From assembly GCA_903927265.1 (NCBI GenBank), contig CAIYMF010000312.1:22854-86853 (forward strand): a stretch of 64,000 nt of DNA. Direction: 5' to 3'. Below the pieces are notes generated by a model. The model did no database searches. It had not been told where the DNA came from and saw only the letters and a program-made list of their open reading frames with translations. The position numbers were made by a program, and so were the translations under genes. This stretch comes from an uncultured bacterium. Its GTDB lineage: Bacteria > Actinomycetota > Actinomycetes > S36-B12 > CAIYMF01. Within the stretch, counting starts at the first letter, position 1, and each line of letters begins with the position of its first letter. Positions 54,282-62,036 of this stretch are shown one piece after another.

Positions 54282-55442
54282 ATGTCCGACGACTGGGGTA
54301 CGCAGGAACGCCTCATGCTGCGCGACAGCGTGCGCCGTTTCGCGCTGAAGGAACTCGTGCCCAACCTGCCGCGCTGGGAAGACGAGGGAGTCATCCCGCG
54401 TGAGGTTCACCGTCTCACGGCGGAAGCGGGACTGCTGGGCGTTGGCTTTCCGCAAGATGTGGGCGGCTGTGGGGGCTCGCCCATTGACGCGTTCATCGTG
54501 GCCGAAGAGATCATTCTTGCTGGCGGATCGTCGGGTCTGGTCGCCGCACTCTTCACCCACGGAATTGGGCTGCCGCACATCGTGGCCTCTGGTGACCCCC
54601 TACTCATCGACCGCGTGGTACGCCCGGTTCTCGCAGGTGAACGCATCGTGTCGCTCGGCGTGACCGAACCCGGTGGAGGATCTGACGTGGCGGGATTGCG
54701 TACGCGCGCGGTTCGCGACGGTGATCACTACGTTGTCACGGGTTCCAAGCTCTACATCACCTCGGCAACGCGCGCCGACTTCATCACGACGGCAGTGCGC
54801 ACCGGTGACGAGGGTGGTGGTGGAATTTCACTACTCGTCATCGATACGTCGCTGCCAGGTGTCACCGTTTCGCCGCCCCTTCGGAAGATGGGGTGGCAGT
54901 GTTCCGACACCGCGGAAGTGGCCTTCGACGCGGTGCGCGTTCCGGCCGAATACCTTGTGGGCGCTGAGAATTCAGGCTTCCTGCAGATCATGGTGCAGTT
55001 CGCGGCCGAGCGACTGAGTCTGGCGGTGTCGGCGTACGCCACGGCCCAACGCTGCCTCGACCTCAGCATCGCGTGGGTACGCGAACGCGAAACGTTTGGA
55101 CGACCGCTCGTGAGTCGACAACTCGTACAGCATCAACTCGCCGACATGGCTCGGGAAGTTGACGTGGCGCGCACGTACACGCGTGCCGTAACCGAAGACT
55201 GGCTTGCGGGTCGTGACGTGCTGATGCGCGTCGCGATGGCCAAAAACACCGCCGTGGTCGCATGCGAACGCGTCGTCGATCGGGCGGTGCAACTGCACGG
55301 TGGAATGGGTTACATGCGCGAAGCTGAAGTCGAACGTCACTACCGCGATAGCCGCATTCTCGGAATCGGCGGCGGTACGACCGAGATCATGAATGAGGTT
55401 GTCGCGAAACTGCTACTCGCACAATCGAGGAGTCAGCCATGA
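54282..55442 (+). CDS. Acyl-CoA dehydrogenase
   Basis: A 386-residue long-chain/isovaleryl type acyl-CoA dehydrogenase: ERIVSLGVTEPGGGSDVAGL near residues 122-141 (FAD/substrate), TSATRADFITTAVRT, CSDTAEVAFDAVRVP, and C-terminal LHGGMGYMREAEVERHYRDSR then IGGGTTEIMNE. Located 70 bases after hutH; membership of the hut transcript is possible, but the enzyme has no known role in histidine breakdown. Its stop overlaps the start of a truncated DUF302 reading frame (ATGA). Confidence 0.9.
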   Translation: MSDDWGTQERLMLRDSVRRFALKELVPNLPRWEDEGVIPREVHRLTAEAGLLGVGFPQDVGGCGGSPIDAFIVAEEIILAGGSSGLVAALFTHGIGLPHIVASGDPLLIDRVVRPVLAGERIVSLGVTEPGGGSDVAGLRTRAVRDGDHYVVTGSKLYITSATRADFITTAVRTGDEGGGGISLLVIDTSLPGVTVSPPLRKMGWQCSDTAEVAFDAVRVPAEYLVGAENSGFLQIMVQFAAERLSLAVSAYATAQRCLDLSIAWVRERETFGRPLVSRQLVQHQLADMAREVDVARTYTRAVTEDWLAGRDVLMRVAMAKNTAVVACERVVDRAVQLHGGMGYMREAEVERHYRDSRILGIGGGTTEIMNEVVAKLLLAQSRSQP

Positions 55443-55528
55443 CCTACGGAACTGCTGTGACCGTGTCAGGCCCGTTCGACCAGACAGTGGAGGCGGTGCG
55501 GGTCGCTCTCGCATCGCTGAACGTTTAG
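55439..55528 (+). pseudogene. Truncated DUF302 protein remnant (29 codons)
   Basis: A 29-residue frame begins at the ATGA overlap with the dehydrogenase stop and has GAGGAG upstream. Its residues MTYGTAVTVSGPFDQTVEAV match the usual first strand and helix of DUF302 proteins, which are about 130 residues long. A stop follows ASLNV, and a strong terminator starts nine bases later, so the rest of the gene is gone. Read as a decayed gene; a functional micropeptide cannot be excluded. Confidence 0.6.
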
Positions 55529-55536
55529 TACGACAG

Positions 55537-55568
55537 AAGAGCCCCCAGCCGACGTGGCGGGGGCTCTT
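55537..55568. terminator. Strong bidirectional hairpin terminator
   Basis: AAGAGCCCCC and GGGGGCTCTT form a perfect 10-bp stem around a 12-base loop, flanked by A and T residues. It separates the hut/dehydrogenase operon from the convergent CpxP-like gene and suits termination of both. Confidence 0.85.
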
Positions 55569-55591
55569 CCATTCGGGTGTCGAGGAAAGAC

Positions 55592-56155
55592 TCAGGCGCC
55601 AGGCCCACCCTTGGTCGGTGCAGTGAGTCCGTACTTCGAGAAGACGGCATCGCGGGCGTCATGAACCGTCTGCATGTCAGCCTTGAGCGCCGCCTGCTGG
55701 TCGGTTGAGAGTGTGGACACCTGCTCGCGGATGGCCTCGCGACCCTTGCCATCGGCCGACGCGGTGATGCCGTACTTGGCCAGCACGGCATCGCGCTGAG
55801 TGTGTACAGCCTCCATGTCGGTCGTGAATGCTGCCTTCTGGTCGGCGGTCAGACTGGAGAGGTCAGGACCCTGGCCGCCACCCTTGTGGCCCCCACGCTG
55901 GGGGCCATCGCCCGTGGGAGGCGTGAGCCCGTACTTGGTGAAGACGCCGTCGCGTGCGGCCTTCATGTCGGTCTGGAAGGAGGCGCACTGTTCGGCCGAC
56001 AGTGAGGCGGCAGGTCCGCGGCATTCGGTCGCCGCGGTTGATGAGGGGGCGGGGGTGGTGTTGGCTGCTTGGGCGCTCGTGACGCCAAAAAGCAGGGCAC
56101 TAGTGGCGACGGCGAGGCCTGTGGCGGCGAACACCGTCTTGTTTCGAGTTGTCAT
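55592..56155 (-). CDS. Secreted Spy/CpxP-like protein with three LTxxQ-type repeats
   Basis: A 187-residue exported protein: signal peptide with AQA cleavage near residue 31, then a Thr/Pro/Ala-rich stretch and three repeats of about 35-40 residues. Each begins with an LTxxQ-like motif (LSAEQ, LTADQ, LSTDQ), then a DM helix and ends in a KYGLT-type segment (KYGLT, KYGIT, KYGLT). LTxxQ motifs define Spy/CpxP proteins of Gram-negative envelopes. GAGGAG precedes the ATG. Divergent from an OmpR/kinase pair, as cpxP is from cpxRA. Homology versus convergence is open. Confidence 0.75.
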   Translation of the reverse strand: MTTRNKTVFAATGLAVATSALLFGVTSAQAANTTPAPSSTAATECRGPAASLSAEQCASFQTDMKAARDGVFTKYGLTPPTGDGPQRGGHKGGGQGPDLSSLTADQKAAFTTDMEAVHTQRDAVLAKYGITASADGKGREAIREQVSTLSTDQQAALKADMQTVHDARDAVFSKYGLTAPTKGGPGA

Positions 56156-56269
56156 GATCAAATGCTCCTCGGGGTGAGTGTGGAAGTCGAGGTCTCGGTT
56201 CCATTCTCACTGTTGACACCGCAGTTGCAGCGACGTGCAAGATAACCTGTGGATTAACTGGAGACCGTA

Positions 56270-56297
56270 TTCAGGAAACCTTCAGGATCCGGTCAGG
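56270..56297. promoter_or_regulatory. Three direct repeats, 11-bp period, candidate response regulator boxes
   Basis: TTCAGG at 56270, TTCAGG at 56281 and GTCAGG at 56292 are spaced by exactly 11 bases, one helical turn. This is the arrangement bound head-to-tail by OmpR/PhoB dimers. They lie 33 bases before the regulator ATG and may serve both it and the divergent CpxP-like gene. Confidence 0.6.
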
Positions 56298-56329
56298 TTG
56301 GCTACAGGGCCGAGTGCCACGATGGTGGC

Positions 56330-57013
56330 ATGTCGCAGAGACCCCGAGTCCTTGTTGTTGATGATGAAGAGAACCTGTCGTTCCTGATCACGTCGGCGCT
56401 GCGGCTCTCTGACTACGAAACTCGCTCAGCTGCGAACGGTGCCGAAGCGCTGGAGGAAGCCGATCGCTTCGCCCCCGATGTCGTCGTGCTCGACGTCAAC
56501 CTGCCTGACCTCGACGGCTTCGAGTTACTCACTCGGCTCCGCAACAGTGGGTGCCGTGCGCCGATCCTCTTTGTCACCGCACGGCACGACACGGCAGATC
56601 GTGTCCGCGGACTCACCATCGGCGGTGACGACTACATCACCAAACCGTTTGCTTTGGAAGAACTGGTGGCGCGGGTGCAAGTGGCACTGCGTCGCACCGG
56701 CGCCGGAACGACCTCGTCGAGACTCGTCGTGGCTGACCTTGAACTCGATCTCGATTCCCATCGTGTCTGGCGTGGTGGTCAGGAGGCCCTGCTGTCGCCC
56801 ACCGAATTCAACCTGTTGCGCTACCTCATGACCAACGCCGGCCGCGTGGTGTCGCGTGCTCAGATTCTCGACACGGTGTGGCAGTACGACTTCAATGGCG
56901 ATTCCACCATCATCGAATCGTTCATTAGCAACCTGCGGCGCAAGGTTGACAGCGGTGAACCGAAATTGATTCACACCGTGCGCGGGGTCGGCTACAGCGT
57001 CCGGGAATCCTGA
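56330..57013 (+). CDS. OmpR/PhoB-family response regulator
   Basis: A 227-residue regulator: receiver domain 1-120 with acidic VDDEEN near 11, phospho-Asp in VVLDVNLPD near 51, Thr in FVTARHD, and Lys in YITKPF; then a winged-helix DNA-binding domain (LSPTEFNLLRYLMTNAGRVVSR, TIIESFISNLRRKVD, HTVRGVGY). It resembles mycobacterial TrcR-type regulators. Its stop overlaps the kinase start (TGATG). Direct repeats upstream suggest autoregulation. Confidence 0.95.
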   Translation: MSQRPRVLVVDDEENLSFLITSALRLSDYETRSAANGAEALEEADRFAPDVVVLDVNLPDLDGFELLTRLRNSGCRAPILFVTARHDTADRVRGLTIGGDDYITKPFALEELVARVQVALRRTGAGTTSSRLVVADLELDLDSHRVWRGGQEALLSPTEFNLLRYLMTNAGRVVSRAQILDTVWQYDFNGDSTIIESFISNLRRKVDSGEPKLIHTVRGVGYSVRES

Positions 57014-58365
57014 TGTCCCTTCGTGCCCGCATTCTGTTGGGTATGGGTGCGATTGTGGCGCTGCTCGTGGTTGCGGGATTTGGCGTCTTCCGCGCTCAGG
57101 CGGCGACCCTCCTTGGCCAAGTCGATGTGCGCTTGGAATCGTTGCGGCAGCCCGCCCTCGCTGCGGCGGCAGCTGTTCCCGCCGATCCCACGAACATACG
57201 CGGCCGACGCACTCTCGACGGCCTGTACGTCGGAAGGGTCACCACGAGCGGTGAGTTGGTCACGACGCTCGCCGTTGATGCAGGTCCCGACGCCAAGCCA
57301 GTCCTCGACCTGCCCATTGCGTACGGAGTTCCTGCCACGGTGGCAACGATCGGTGGCGATGGGGCACGCATGCGCGTCATCGCGTACGCGGCTCCTGGTA
57401 GAGAGGTTGCGGTAATCGGCCAACCTCTCAATGACATTGATGGGGCCCTCACTCAACTCGCTCGTAATCTGCTGCTCATGGCAGCGCTGCTGCTTGCCGT
57501 GATCGCGATCGTGACGTGGTGGGTGATGAGGTTGGGCGTTGGTCCGATTACTCAAGTGGCGGCCGTCGCTCGCGCGGTGCGCGCGGGAGATCGTGAACAG
57601 CGGGTTCCTGATTTTCCCGCCGGAACAGAAGCGCAGGAATTGGGTCAGTCCTTCAATGTCTTGGTCGACAGCAACATCGCTGCAGAAGCACGACTACGCC
57701 AATTCGTGGCCGATGCATCGCATGAATTGCGGACTCCGTTGGCCACGCTCACCGGCTACACCTCGCTTCATGCAGCAGGCGGACTGACAACTGACGAAGC
57801 CGTCGGCGATGCGATGCGTCGAATACGGCAGGAAGCGCAGCGGATGAATTCGCTAGTTGACGACTTATTGCTCTTAGCCGAAGCAGATCGCGGCCTTGAG
57901 CCACGACGCGAACCTGTCGATCTAGTGCCCGTCGTTGCGGGGCTGGTTGCCGATGCCCGAGTGCTGTCTCCCAGTCGCGTGATCGGCTTGGAATTACCTG
58001 CTTCGGCAGTGGTGACGGGTGATTCAGATCGCCTGACTCAGATCGTTGGAATCCTTCTCGATAACGCTCGTAAACACACGCCGGAAGGCTCACCGATTGA
58101 GGTGAGGATCGGAGTCACCAGCGCAAACTGGCGGGTCGAGGTCGTCGACCACGGACCGGGGCTGCAGGCCGCTGATGCCGCTCACGTATTCGACCGCTTC
58201 TATCGCGCCGAGTCGGCGCGCACTCGCGCCACGGGGGGAAGTGGGCTGGGTCTTGCGATCGCCTCGGCTTTAGTGACCGCCCATGCGGGGCGAATCGGTG
58301 TGCAGAGTCCGCCCGGTGGCGGAAGCATCTTCTGGGTGGAACTTCCCGCTGCCGATCCCCACTGA
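57013..58365 (+). CDS. Sensor histidine kinase
   Basis: A 450-residue membrane kinase: helix 1 near 8-25, an extracytoplasmic loop of about 125 residues, helix 2 near 153-175, HAMP, HisKA with the phospho-acceptor in ADASHELRTPLATL near 240, and HATPase_c with N (LLDNARKHTPEG), G1 (VDHGPGL) and G2 (GGSGLGLAIA) boxes. Co-translated with the response regulator. The loop has no recognisable ligand domain; an envelope signal linked to the divergent secreted protein is inferred. Confidence 0.95.
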   Translation: MSLRARILLGMGAIVALLVVAGFGVFRAQAATLLGQVDVRLESLRQPALAAAAAVPADPTNIRGRRTLDGLYVGRVTTSGELVTTLAVDAGPDAKPVLDLPIAYGVPATVATIGGDGARMRVIAYAAPGREVAVIGQPLNDIDGALTQLARNLLLMAALLLAVIAIVTWWVMRLGVGPITQVAAVARAVRAGDREQRVPDFPAGTEAQELGQSFNVLVDSNIAAEARLRQFVADASHELRTPLATLTGYTSLHAAGGLTTDEAVGDAMRRIRQEAQRMNSLVDDLLLLAEADRGLEPRREPVDLVPVVAGLVADARVLSPSRVIGLELPASAVVTGDSDRLTQIVGILLDNARKHTPEGSPIEVRIGVTSANWRVEVVDHGPGLQAADAAHVFDRFYRAESARTRATGGSGLGLAIASALVTAHAGRIGVQSPPGGGSIFWVELPAADPH

Positions 58366-58383
58366 GAATCCCCAATGAATCAA

Positions 58384-58397
58384 TACCCCGCGGGGTA
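58384..58397. promoter_or_regulatory. CsoR/CstR-type operator palindrome
   Basis: TACCCCGCGGGGTA is a perfect 14-bp palindrome of the form bound by CsoR/RcnR/CstR-family repressors. It is 10 bases before the chosen ATG of the repressor gene and rules against the ATG at 58375 as the start, because that would place the site within the coding sequence. Confidence 0.75.
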
Positions 58398-58407
58398 CTC
58401 TCGAGTC

Positions 58408-58665
58408 ATGCAACTTGAAGACGAAGCCACCGCCACCGCAATTCGCCGCTTACGACGCGCTGAGGGTCAGATTGCCGGAGTCGTTCGTATGCTTCAAGAA
58501 GGGCGCGACTGTCGCGAGGTGGTGACCCAACTCGCAGCCGCGTCACGCGCGCTCGACAAGGCCGGGTTTCAGATCATCGCGAGCGGTATGCGCCAGTGTC
58601 TGCTCGATCCGGAAGCTGGGATGGATCAAGACGACATGGTGAAGCTCTTCATGTCGCTGGCTTAA
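58408..58665 (+). CDS. CsoR/CstR-family metal- or persulfide-sensing repressor
   Basis: An 85-residue all-helical repressor (RRLRRAEGQIAGVVRML opening). Two conserved Cys, C35 (GRDC) and C64 (MRQC), are 29 residues apart as in CsoR and CstR. The copper-binding His four residues before the second Cys is G60 here, so Cu(I) sensing as in CsoR is unlikely and a CstR-like dithiol sensor of persulfide fits better. It lies behind its own operator; no target transporter or sulfurtransferase follows. Its end overlaps the convergent DUF2510 gene by four bases. Confidence 0.85.
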   Translation: MQLEDEATATAIRRLRRAEGQIAGVVRMLQEGRDCREVVTQLAAASRALDKAGFQIIASGMRQCLLDPEAGMDQDDMVKLFMSLA

Positions 58666-59792
58666 GCCGACAGTCCTCCTCCGCCACTGCTTCCGCCCGA
58701 GTCGGGTGCGTCGGTCGGCGGATTGAGCAGTCGTTCTTCGAAGATCTTCACAATCGCGGGAACTGTGGTCTTACCCTCCACCGGAATCTGGGCGCCATCG
58801 GGTTGCGGGAAGTACACGCCGATGAATAGCGGGCCTCGCTTGAGGTACACCACAACCGACGATGACGTTTTGCCGGTGCTGTCGGTGCGCTCAATGCGGT
58901 AGGCAAGTCGGTCAACGCCGTTGGTCTTGTCCCATGAAGCATCCGCGTCGGGAGTGATGCGGGTGGTGGACGTCGTGCCTGACACCGGGTCTGTCACCGG
59001 GTCTGTCGAACAGGACGCTGCTGTTGACTTCAATTCGTCAAATACTTGCGCCGTGGCTTCGGCCGACTTGTAGCGCACGGCTTCGGTGCTCAGCGCATCA
59101 AGTGTGCTCTGCACATCGAGAGCCGCAACCTGCAGTCGCTCGGCGCGCAATGCCTCGCTGGGATACGTCGCACCGTTGCAGAGGTCGAGAGTGACCTGGC
59201 CATCAACTTCACCGCCGCCGGGAATGGGCCCGACGAAATACGACTCCGGCACGTCTTTCTGTCGCACCACGAGGTTTGCCAGCAGAGCGTCGGTGGGATT
59301 GACCGGTGTCTGGGGAGTGGATCCCGAGGGTGAGGGCGTCGGTTGCGGCGAATTCGGTGACGGCGAGGGGGCGCTGGGAGTGGGCGATGCCGACGGGGTG
59401 GGCGTTGGCTTAGCTGCCGGTGAGTCGTCGCTGTGGGGTCGCAAGATGACTGCGGCAAGCAAGGCCACGACAACGGCTGCCGCGATGGCGCCGATGACTA
59501 AACGCTTGGTGTTGCGAGCGGGAGTGGCGACGGTTTCTTGGGCGACGGGCCAGGCGACCACCGGCGGTGGTGGGGGCGGAGTGGCTGCTGACCCCCACTC
59601 AGGTGGCGGCGGGGGAGTCGTGGCGTGATCGGTGGGCGGCGGTCCGTATGTTCCGCGGGCCGTGATGGGGCCAGAAGCGTCACCAAAGGTGTCGGCTGTC
59701 CACTCGGACCCGGAGTACCAGCGGTGTTGTCCGCTGAACCAAGGATCGGGGTGCCAGCCCGGCGGGGTACTTCCGGGAACCTGCTCGGTCAT
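58662..59792 (-). CDS. DUF2510-containing single-pass membrane protein
   Basis: A 376-residue protein: N-terminal DUF2510 (PGWHPDPWFSGQHRWYSGSEW, residues 11-31), a Pro-rich cytoplasmic stretch, one membrane helix near 98-117, a Pro/Ser/Thr linker to about 165, then an extracytoplasmic domain with two Cys (DLCNG and AASCSTD) resembling PknH-sensor-like domains. No catalytic motif. Divergent from the MoxR operon. A cell-envelope sensing or scaffold role is possible but unproven. Confidence 0.8.
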   Translation of the reverse strand: MTEQVPGSTPPGWHPDPWFSGQHRWYSGSEWTADTFGDASGPITARGTYGPPPTDHATTPPPPPEWGSAATPPPPPPVVAWPVAQETVATPARNTKRLVIGAIAAAVVVALLAAVILRPHSDDSPAAKPTPTPSASPTPSAPSPSPNSPQPTPSPSGSTPQTPVNPTDALLANLVVRQKDVPESYFVGPIPGGGEVDGQVTLDLCNGATYPSEALRAERLQVAALDVQSTLDALSTEAVRYKSAEATAQVFDELKSTAASCSTDPVTDPVSGTTSTTRITPDADASWDKTNGVDRLAYRIERTDSTGKTSSSVVVYLKRGPLFIGVYFPQPDGAQIPVEGKTTVPAIVKIFEERLLNPPTDAPDSGGSSGGGGLSA

Positions 59793-59940
59793 TGTCCATC
59801 CTCACGCGTGTTGTGGACCAACCTTGTGCCCTGCTAGAGGATTCTCTAACCCTGCGTCATTCATCAGACCACGGGTTCGGGTTTCATGGAACAACGAGGG
59901 GCGCGAACTCGTCAATCCATTACCACCACCGTGCGTGGTT

Positions 59941-59966
59941 CTGACAAACAAGTGAGATTGTGTCAG
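59941..59966. promoter_or_regulatory. Inverted repeat upstream of MoxR operon
   Basis: CTGACA and TGTCAG are 6-bp arms separated by 14 bases, ending 31 bases before the MoxR start. They lie within the 205-base gap between divergent DUF2510 and MoxR genes, which holds no other feature that I can see. Function uncertain. Confidence 0.3.
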
Positions 59967-59997
59967 TGACCACCCTCGTACCCCAGGAGTAATGCAG

Positions 59998-61080
59998 ATG
60001 CAATCAGACGCCACGACCCCCGCGCCCCCCACGGGTGCCCCTCGCGATCTCAACGCACCGCGCGCCGCTACGGCCGAACATGCGGCGCTCCTTGAGGACG
60101 CCCTTTTCCAGGTGAAGCGAGTGGTTGTCGGGCAGGACCGGCTCGTTGAACGTGCCTTCCTGTGCCTCCTAGCCAATGGCCACTGCCTCATTGAAGGTGT
60201 GCCCGGCCTTGCCAAGACACTCACCGTGTCGACGCTGGCCACTGTCGTGGGTGGGCAGTTCTCGCGTTTGCAGTTCACCCCCGACCTCGTTCCCGCCGAC
60301 GTGGTGGGCACCCGCATTTGGCGTCCGTCACGCGAAGAGTTCGACATTGAGTGGGGTCCGGTATTCGCCAACATTGTGTTGGCCGACGAAATCAACCGTG
60401 CACCAGCGAAGGTGCAGGCGGCACTGCTTGAGGTGATGGCCGAGCGCCAGGTGTCCATCGGTGGGCATACTCGGCCAGTGCCGACACCGTTCCTCGTGCT
60501 GGCCACGCAGAACCCCATCGAGAGTGAAGGCGTGTATGCCTTGCCCGAGGCGCAGCGCGACCGGTTCTTGATGCAGGTGGTGGTGACCCACCCGAGCTAT
60601 CAGGAAGAGACTGCTATCGCATCTCGGATGAGTGTGCATCCGCCGAAGGCCGAGCAGGTGCTCAGCCTGGAGCAGTTGCAGACGCTGCAGGCCGAAGTTG
60701 ACGCCGTGTTCGTGCACCACGCGGTGCAGGACTACGCGGTACGTCTTGTCATGGCCACCCGCGAGCCGGCCGTGCACGGCATGCCCGATCTCGCACCCTT
60801 CATTGCGCTGGGCGCAAGCCCGCGTGGCACCCTCGGCCTGCTTGCCGCCGGTCGGGCGCTTGCTGTACTTCGTGGGCGTCGCTTCCTTGTACCGCAAGAC
60901 ATCTTCGACGTGGCACCGGAAGTGCTGCGTCACCGTGTCATGTTGTCGTACGAGGCACTTGCTGAGGGAGTCACCGCCGACAGCGTGCTGACGCGCATCC
61001 TTTCGACGGTGACAGCACCTACCGTGCGTTCGCAGCCCGATATCGCAGGTGGCGACACCGCAGTGTTGGCCGTCGGATGA
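59998..61080 (+). CDS. MoxR-family AAA+ ATPase
   Basis: A 360-residue AAA+ ATPase. Walker A is GVPGLAKT near residue 66, Walker B VLADEINRAPAK near 126, sensor 1 in LATQNPIESEG, and the lid domain follows. MoxR proteins act as chaperones for VWA-domain partners. AGGAG is eight bases before the chosen ATG; an ATG two codons earlier is too close to it. First of a three-gene operon with ATGA and GTGA overlaps. Confidence 0.93.
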   Translation: MQSDATTPAPPTGAPRDLNAPRAATAEHAALLEDALFQVKRVVVGQDRLVERAFLCLLANGHCLIEGVPGLAKTLTVSTLATVVGGQFSRLQFTPDLVPADVVGTRIWRPSREEFDIEWGPVFANIVLADEINRAPAKVQAALLEVMAERQVSIGGHTRPVPTPFLVLATQNPIESEGVYALPEAQRDRFLMQVVVTHPSYQEETAIASRMSVHPPKAEQVLSLEQLQTLQAEVDAVFVHHAVQDYAVRLVMATREPAVHGMPDLAPFIALGASPRGTLGLLAAGRALAVLRGRRFLVPQDIFDVAPEVLRHRVMLSYEALAEGVTADSVLTRILSTVTAPTVRSQPDIAGGDTAVLAVG

Positions 61081-62036
61081 GTGCCGACACTCCTCGTATG
61101 TCCGAACCGGTCGCTGATCAGGTCGGCCGGGCCGCGGTACTGCGCACGCTCGAGCTCGAAGTGATTCGTCGGCTCGATGGTCGTGTGTCGGGTGACCATC
61201 ACACGACGGCGCTTGGTCCGGGAAGTGAGCGCGCCGGTGCTCGCGAATACCAGCCAGGTGACGATGCACGTCGTATCGACTGGAGTTTGACAGCGCGGTC
61301 GCACGCGACGCATGTGCGCACCACCGAAGCCGATCGCGAACTCGAAACATGGGTGGTGGCAGACCGATCGGCCAGCCTCGATTTTGGAACGGCGATGCGC
61401 GAAAAGCGTGACGTCGTACTGGCAACGGCGGCAGCAATTGGAGTGATGACCGGGCGCGCCGGAAATCGTTTCGGAGTGTTGGCGTGCGGTGGTCCGACGT
61501 TGATCCGTCGACCACCAGCGAGCGGGCGTAGCGCCATGCTCGCCGCTCTGTCGGCGTTGTACGACACTCCGCGCTACGCGGGAGGACCGGAAGCCTCGAC
61601 CGATCTCACTGCTGCTCTCACCATCCTTCCGAGGCTGCAACCTCGTCGCGGGCAGGTAGTGGTGGTGTCTGATTTCCTCGACGGATCTGACTGGCCTCGT
61701 GCACTGCGTGCACTTGCTGTTCGCCACCAAGTGATCGCCGTTCACGTCACCGACCCGCGCGAACTCGAACTTCCCGATGTGGGCATGCTCGGTCTCGTCG
61801 ACCCTGAAACGGGTCGTGTGCTGCACGTGCAGACACGATCTGCGCAGTTGCGTGCACGCTATGCAGAAGCGGCGCGCGTTCGTTCCGCCGAAATTGCCTC
61901 GTCCATTCGCGCAGGCGGTGGCGAGTACCTTGCCGTCTCAACTGACCGTGACTGGCTCGGTGACGTCATTGCCTTCACCACGGGCGATCGACGAGCGGCC
62001 TTGGTGTCCCACCGAAACCGTGGAGTAACCCTGTGA
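61077..62036 (+). CDS. DUF58 family protein
   Basis: A 319-residue cytoplasmic protein. It shows the DUF58 core RAGAREYQPGDDARRIDWSLTAR (split near residues 46-67) and a degenerate VWA fold (VVADRSASLDFG near 97, VVVVSDFLDGSDW near 192). DUF58 proteins are constant partners of MoxR ATPases and link them to the membrane VWA protein. Coupled by overlap to both neighbours. Confidence 0.92.
   Translation: MSADTPRMSEPVADQVGRAAVLRTLELEVIRRLDGRVSGDHHTTALGPGSERAGAREYQPGDDARRIDWSLTARSHATHVRTTEADRELETWVVADRSASLDFGTAMREKRDVVLATAAAIGVMTGRAGNRFGVLACGGPTLIRRPPASGRSAMLAALSALYDTPRYAGGPEASTDLTAALTILPRLQPRRGQVVVVSDFLDGSDWPRALRALAVRHQVIAVHVTDPRELELPDVGMLGLVDPETGRVLHVQTRSAQLRARYAEAARVRSAEIASSIRAGGGEYLAVSTDRDWLGDVIAFTTGDRRAALVSHRNRGVTL

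Noticed and set aside
60328..61515. 395-codon minus-strand frame across MoxR and DUF58
   Set aside because: Both plus-strand genes show catalytic motifs and coupled starts; the antisense frame has none.
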